From: Spirochaetota bacterium
GTDB lineage: Bacteria > Spirochaetota > JAGLSM01
DNA: 11,119 nucleotides
Assembly: GCA_023135745.1 (NCBI GenBank)
Contig: JAGLSM010000030.1
Location: forward strand, 1 to 11,119
Direction: 5' to 3'
The notes below the pieces were generated by a model. It ran no database searches. It saw only the letters and a program-made list of their open reading frames with translations, and was not told where the DNA came from. Both the position numbers and the translations under genes were made by a program. Positions 9,725-11,119 of this stretch are shown here, in pieces. Position 1 is the stretch's first letter, and each line of letters opens with the position of its first letter.

Positions 9725-10310
9725 ATTTTTATTTGTCGCTTTGTTTTTTCTTTTTTTTCTATTTTCATGTGATACAGGAGATAAAAAATTTAGAGGAAAA
9801 AAAATAGATTACAGTAAGGTATCAGTTTTCAAAACTGATAAAGTAAAAGGTTTTTCAACAGTCTATAGAGGAAAGTTAATAAAAATAGACAAGGCAATAG
9901 AAAAACTGTATCTATGGATAAAAAAGAATGGAAGGTTTGTTGCAGGGCCTCCCCGTGTAACTTTGGATAAAATGCCGAATTTTAAAAAGGACGGGATTGT
10001 ATCAGCGGTTATTTGTTTTCCCGTTTCCGACGACAGGGGTTCTGGATTATATAAGGGAAAAAATCCGGGTATCATTGTAAGGCAGTTTAATCATGCTCCG
10101 GAGAGTTATCTGTCAATGATCTATAAGGGCAAAATAGATTTTATCGAAGCGGGTTTTATAAAAGTTAATGACTGGCTTAGTGATAATAATTTCGACAAAC
10201 CAAAGAATATCATTCTTCTATTTGAAGATACATTTAAGAGTTTGGATAAAATCAGGAAAATACGTATATTATACAGGTTTGATAAACAGATACTTGAACG
10301 CATTAAATAG
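9717..10310 (+). CDS. Lipoprotein with a GyrI-like effector-binding domain
   Basis: The ATG at 9717 gives 197 residues and overlaps the end of atpC by 8 bases; the TTG at 9705 would add four residues and is less likely. Residues 1-18 are a lipoprotein signal ending LFSC, with Cys18 as the expected lipidation site; Phe and Ser in the box fit the looser spirochaete pattern. The rest resembles the two-part GyrI-like (AraC effector-binding) fold. Repeat one is VYRGKLIKIDKAIEKLYLWI, then GRFVAGPPRV (Gly-Pro-Pro at 77-79). A strand pair SAVICFPVSDD (96-106) follows. Repeat two is MIYKGKIDFIEAGFIKVNDW (134-153). The family binds small hydrophobic or cationic ligands and also occurs outside regulators. 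The match is by pattern only. There is no DNA-binding domain. A link to ATP synthase is suggested only by the overlap. An unrelated envelope lipoprotein remains possible. Confidence 0.75.
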   Translation: MLKFLFVALFFLFFLFSCDTGDKKFRGKKIDYSKVSVFKTDKVKGFSTVYRGKLIKIDKAIEKLYLWIKKNGRFVAGPPRVTLDKMPNFKKDGIVSAVICFPVSDDRGSGLYKGKNPGIIVRQFNHAPESYLSMIYKGKIDFIEAGFIKVNDWLSDNNFDKPKNIILLFEDTFKSLDKIRKIRILYRFDKQILERIK

Positions 10311-10339
10311 AAACTGTTTTTTGGAATTCGGAGTAAATT

Positions 10340-10684
10340 ATGATAAAAACAAAATTTATCTTTTCTTTAATTGTTATTGTTTTAGTGGTTGTTTTTTTTA
10401 CTGCTTGCAACAGTAATCCTGATGAAAAATTTCGCAACAGGTACAAAAGCTTTGTGAGTCTGTTAAATAATTTTGAATTAAAACTCGTAAAGAGTAAAAA
10501 ATATAAGGATGTGTCTGTCTTATTTAACAACAGACTCAATGCTGATAAGGGATTAAGAAAAAAATACAATGATATAAAGGATTTCGAAGAAATCAAATTT
10601 CACAGCACAAAAATGGTTTTTGAATTTTTCTTTGAAACCATAAAAAAGAGAATTAAATTTTATAAAGACCTGTTAACAAAATAG
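10340..10684 (+). CDS. Small lipoprotein of unknown function
   Basis: This 114-residue protein begins with Lys-containing MIKTK, a long hydrophobic core (6-20) and FTAC, with Cys23 as the likely lipidated residue. The mature part is strongly basic, rich in Lys and Phe and mostly helical by pattern (FRNRYKSFVSLLNNF, FFFETIKKRIKFYKDLLTK). I do not recognise a family. CGGAG (10329-10333) lies six bases before the ATG. It is 29 bases after the previous lipoprotein gene on the same strand and probably shares its transcript. Its stop is two bases from the end of the convergent DUF3467 gene. Confidence 0.7.
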   Translation: MIKTKFIFSLIVIVLVVVFFTACNSNPDEKFRNRYKSFVSLLNNFELKLVKSKKYKDVSVLFNNRLNADKGLRKKYNDIKDFEEIKFHSTKMVFEFFFETIKKRIKFYKDLLTK

Positions 10685-10686
10685 CG

Positions 10687-10986
10687 TTAATTAATGGTTA
10701 CTCCCTGAGGCGGGAATGTCTCATTTTCCGCAGTTTTAATTTCCCCAAAATTCTTTTCAAAGTTACCAATATTCTGTTCAAGTGATTTTAAAAGAATCTT
10801 TGTATGCTTTGGTGTCATTATCACTCTGGAGTGAACCTTTGCGCTTGGGGTTCCGGGGAGAAACTTGGAAAAATCAAGGATGAATTCAGAATCAGAATGG
10901 GAAATTATGACAAGGTTTGCGTAATGTCCTTGAGCTGATTTTTCATCGAGTTCGATTTTTATTTCTTTTACCTGATTTTTGTTCAT
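10687..10986 (-). CDS. DUF3467 family protein
   Basis: The product from ATG at 10986-10984 is 99 residues. GGAGG sits five bases upstream on the minus strand, so the in-frame TTG four codons earlier, which overlaps this ribosome site, is unlikely to be the start. The body matches the DUF3467 pattern (PF11950): GHYANLVIISHSDSEFILDF near residues 20-39, then SRVIMTPKHTKILLKSL, then NIGNFEKNFGEI. There is no signal peptide or membrane helix, so it is cytosolic. The function of the family is unknown; it is small, widespread in bacteria and archaea, and usually stands alone. The gene is convergent with the lipoprotein pair and divergent from the GNAT gene, with about 50 bases between the two start codons. 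Confidence 0.85.
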   Translation of the reverse strand: MNKNQVKEIKIELDEKSAQGHYANLVIISHSDSEFILDFSKFLPGTPSAKVHSRVIMTPKHTKILLKSLEQNIGNFEKNFGEIKTAENETFPPQGVTIN

Positions 10987-11001
10987 AATGTCCTCCAAAT
11001 G

Positions 11002-11007
11002 ATTATA
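11002..11007 (-). promoter_or_regulatory. Candidate -10 element for the DUF3467 gene
   Basis: On the minus strand a perfect TATAAT lies at 11007-11002, 15 bases before the ATG at 10986. No good -35 is found at the usual spacing. Transcription would start near 10995, leaving just enough leader for the GGAGG site. The same 50-base gap must also hold any promoter for the GNAT gene. Confidence 0.35.
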
Positions 11008-11036
11008 TTAATCTAAACTTTTTTTAGGAGAAGTCA

Positions 11037-11119
11037 ATGCATAATGCTGAAATAAGGGCGGCTATTCCTTCAGATGCGGCCGGAATACATTTACTTCTAG
11101 ATGTATATGCAATAGATGA
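11037..11119 (+). CDS. GNAT family N-acetyltransferase, N-terminal fragment
   Basis: An ATG at 11037 with AGGAG (11026-11030) six bases upstream opens a frame that runs off the right edge after 27 full codons. The start MHNAEIRAAIPSDAAGIHLL followed by LDVYAID matches the first strand and helix of GNAT acetyltransferases (pattern IR.A...D...I..L...YA), and the wording is close to ArgA-like amino-acid N-acetyltransferases. The acetyl-CoA binding loop lies outside the window, so the substrate cannot be told. It is transcribed away from the DUF3467 gene. Confidence 0.65.
   Translation, partial: MHNAEIRAAIPSDAAGIHLLLDVYAID

Noticed and set aside
10673..10690. Terminator between the second lipoprotein and DUF3467 genes (TTAAC/GTTAA)
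   Set aside because: Only five AT-rich pairs with no T-run; not enough for an intrinsic terminator.
10697..10712. TCCC/GGGA stem near the end of the DUF3467 gene
   Set aside because: Four base pairs, inside coding sequence and without a T-run on either strand.

Overview
The window carries a complete F-type ATP synthase operon, a divergent gene on its left, and a small accessory cluster on its right. The DNA is AT-rich with many TTG and GTG starts. Both predicted lipoproteins have loose lipoboxes (LFSC and FTAC), a pattern common in spirochaetes. The c subunit has the Na+-type ligand set with two carboxylates, best known from the anaerobe Fusobacterium. I infer a diderm, probably anaerobic, low-GC bacterium, tentatively Spirochaetota-like. 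No rRNA or other strong lineage marker is present, so this placement is weak.

Layout. (1) 1-1018, minus strand: the N-terminal 339 residues of an exported transglutaminase-fold protein that runs off the left edge. Two of its three catalytic positions are replaced. (2) 1019-1209: a divergent intergenic region with a promoter for each side and two inverted repeats. (3) 1210-9724, plus strand: atpZ-atpI-atpB-atpE1-atpE2-atpF-atpH-atpA-atpG-atpD-atpC, tightly packed and mostly overlapping or separated by less than 65 bases. (4) 9717-10684, plus strand: two lipoprotein genes; the first overlaps atpC by 8 bases and resembles a GyrI-like ligand-binding domain. (5) 10687-10986, minus strand: a DUF3467 protein convergent with the lipoproteins. 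(6) 11037 to the right edge, plus strand: the beginning of a GNAT acetyltransferase.

How the genes work together. AtpA, AtpD, AtpG, AtpC and AtpH supply F1 (alpha, beta, gamma, epsilon, delta). AtpB and AtpF supply the Fo stator. AtpE1 and AtpE2 are both rotor c subunits. AtpI and AtpZ are small membrane proteins that in other Na+ F-ATPases assist c-ring assembly.

The most interesting point is the rotor. AtpE1 is four c-type hairpins fused in one 322-residue chain. Only hairpin 1 keeps the ion-binding glutamate; hairpins 2, 3 and 4 all have glutamine there. AtpE2 is a single hairpin with a full two-carboxylate Na+-type site and its own signal peptide. A ring containing AtpE1 would carry far fewer ions per turn than an ordinary F-type ring, as in V-type pumps, and the mix of AtpE1 and AtpE2 could set the ion/ATP ratio. 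The F1 catalytic subunits look entirely normal, so the unusual features are confined to Fo.
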